The notes below the pieces were generated by a model, which was not told the DNA's origin, did no database searches, and saw only the letters and a program-made list of their open reading frames with translations. A stretch of DNA of 5,664 nucleotides from positions 1 to 5,664 of the forward strand of contig CALZKX010000151.1 in assembly GCA_945788155.1 (NCBI GenBank), read 5' to 3'. The DNA is from an uncultured Flavobacteriaceae bacterium (GTDB lineage: Bacteria > Bacteroidota > Bacteroidia > Flavobacteriales > Flavobacteriaceae). The translations under genes were made by a program, and so were the position numbers. Below are positions 5,598 through 5,664 of this stretch, one piece after another (positions within the stretch are counted from its first letter, which is position 1; every line of letters starts with the position of its first letter).

Positions 5598-5664
5598 ATG
5601 ACTCACACTTTAAAAAAGGAAGGCAATTATAGCTATATTGAAGTAGGAGAAGGCACTCCAATTA
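5598..5664 (+). CDS. Probable alpha/beta-fold hydrolase (5' end only)
   Basis: Only 22 codons are present before the right edge, beginning MTHTLKKEGNYSYIEVGE and followed by GTPI. The pattern of a short strand, then Y-x-E-x-G-x-G-x-P-hydrophobic, is typical of the N-terminus of alpha/beta hydrolases, where the next stretch usually carries the oxyanion HG motif. No catalytic residue is in view. From memory, an alpha/beta hydrolase gene often lies divergently beside mraZ in Flavobacteriaceae, which supports the call. The ATG follows a -7 element by 26 bp and has an A-rich leader. The substrate cannot be guessed, and the family is inferred from a very short fragment. Confidence 0.65.
   Translation, partial: MTHTLKKEGNYSYIEVGEGTPI

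Noticed and set aside
1..5664. CRISPR array, insertion sequence, tRNA or rRNA, or a novel defence-type system
   Set aside because: Apart from short spacers and one divergent promoter region, the window is filled by conserved dcw genes; no regular long repeats, transposase or RNA gene signature is visible.

Overview
The window is the start of a division and cell wall (dcw) gene cluster from a low-GC member of the Bacteroidota, most likely a Flavobacteriaceae species. Four things point there: the gene order mraZ-rsmH-ftsL-ftsI-murE-mraY, the family-typical protein termini, a class B penicillin-binding protein ending in one PASTA domain, and two TAnnTTTG-type -7 elements instead of sigma70 -10 boxes. 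I cannot name the genus.

Layout, from high to low coordinates because the cluster is on the minus strand: an intergenic region of about 300 bp (5295-5597) with two divergent promoters; mraZ (transcriptional regulator); rsmH (16S rRNA m4C1402 methyltransferase), overlapping mraZ; a 63-nt gap with two small hairpins; an ftsL-like small membrane protein; ftsI (division transpeptidase) 10 nt later; murE (UDP-MurNAc-tripeptide ligase), overlapping ftsI by 4 nt (GTGA); a 44-nt spacer with repeat-derived sequence; and the first 12 codons of mraY, cut by the window edge. On the plus strand at the far right is the start of a divergent gene, probably an alpha/beta hydrolase.

The genes form one probable operon. 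MurE adds the third stem-peptide residue to the peptidoglycan precursor. MraY then moves the precursor to its lipid carrier. FtsI, partnered by FtsL, crosslinks septal peptidoglycan. MraZ probably controls transcription of the cluster, and RsmH tunes the ribosomal decoding centre.

The gene content is conserved and ordinary; I see no new system in it. The less ordinary signals are non-coding or at gene edges: three contiguous 10-bp MraZ-type boxes next to the -7 element, with the longest mraZ frame starting inside a box; non-ATG starts for three of five complete genes; a 16-bp-arm inverted repeat inside rsmH; twin hairpins just before ftsL; and a near-duplication of the murE tail next to mraY.
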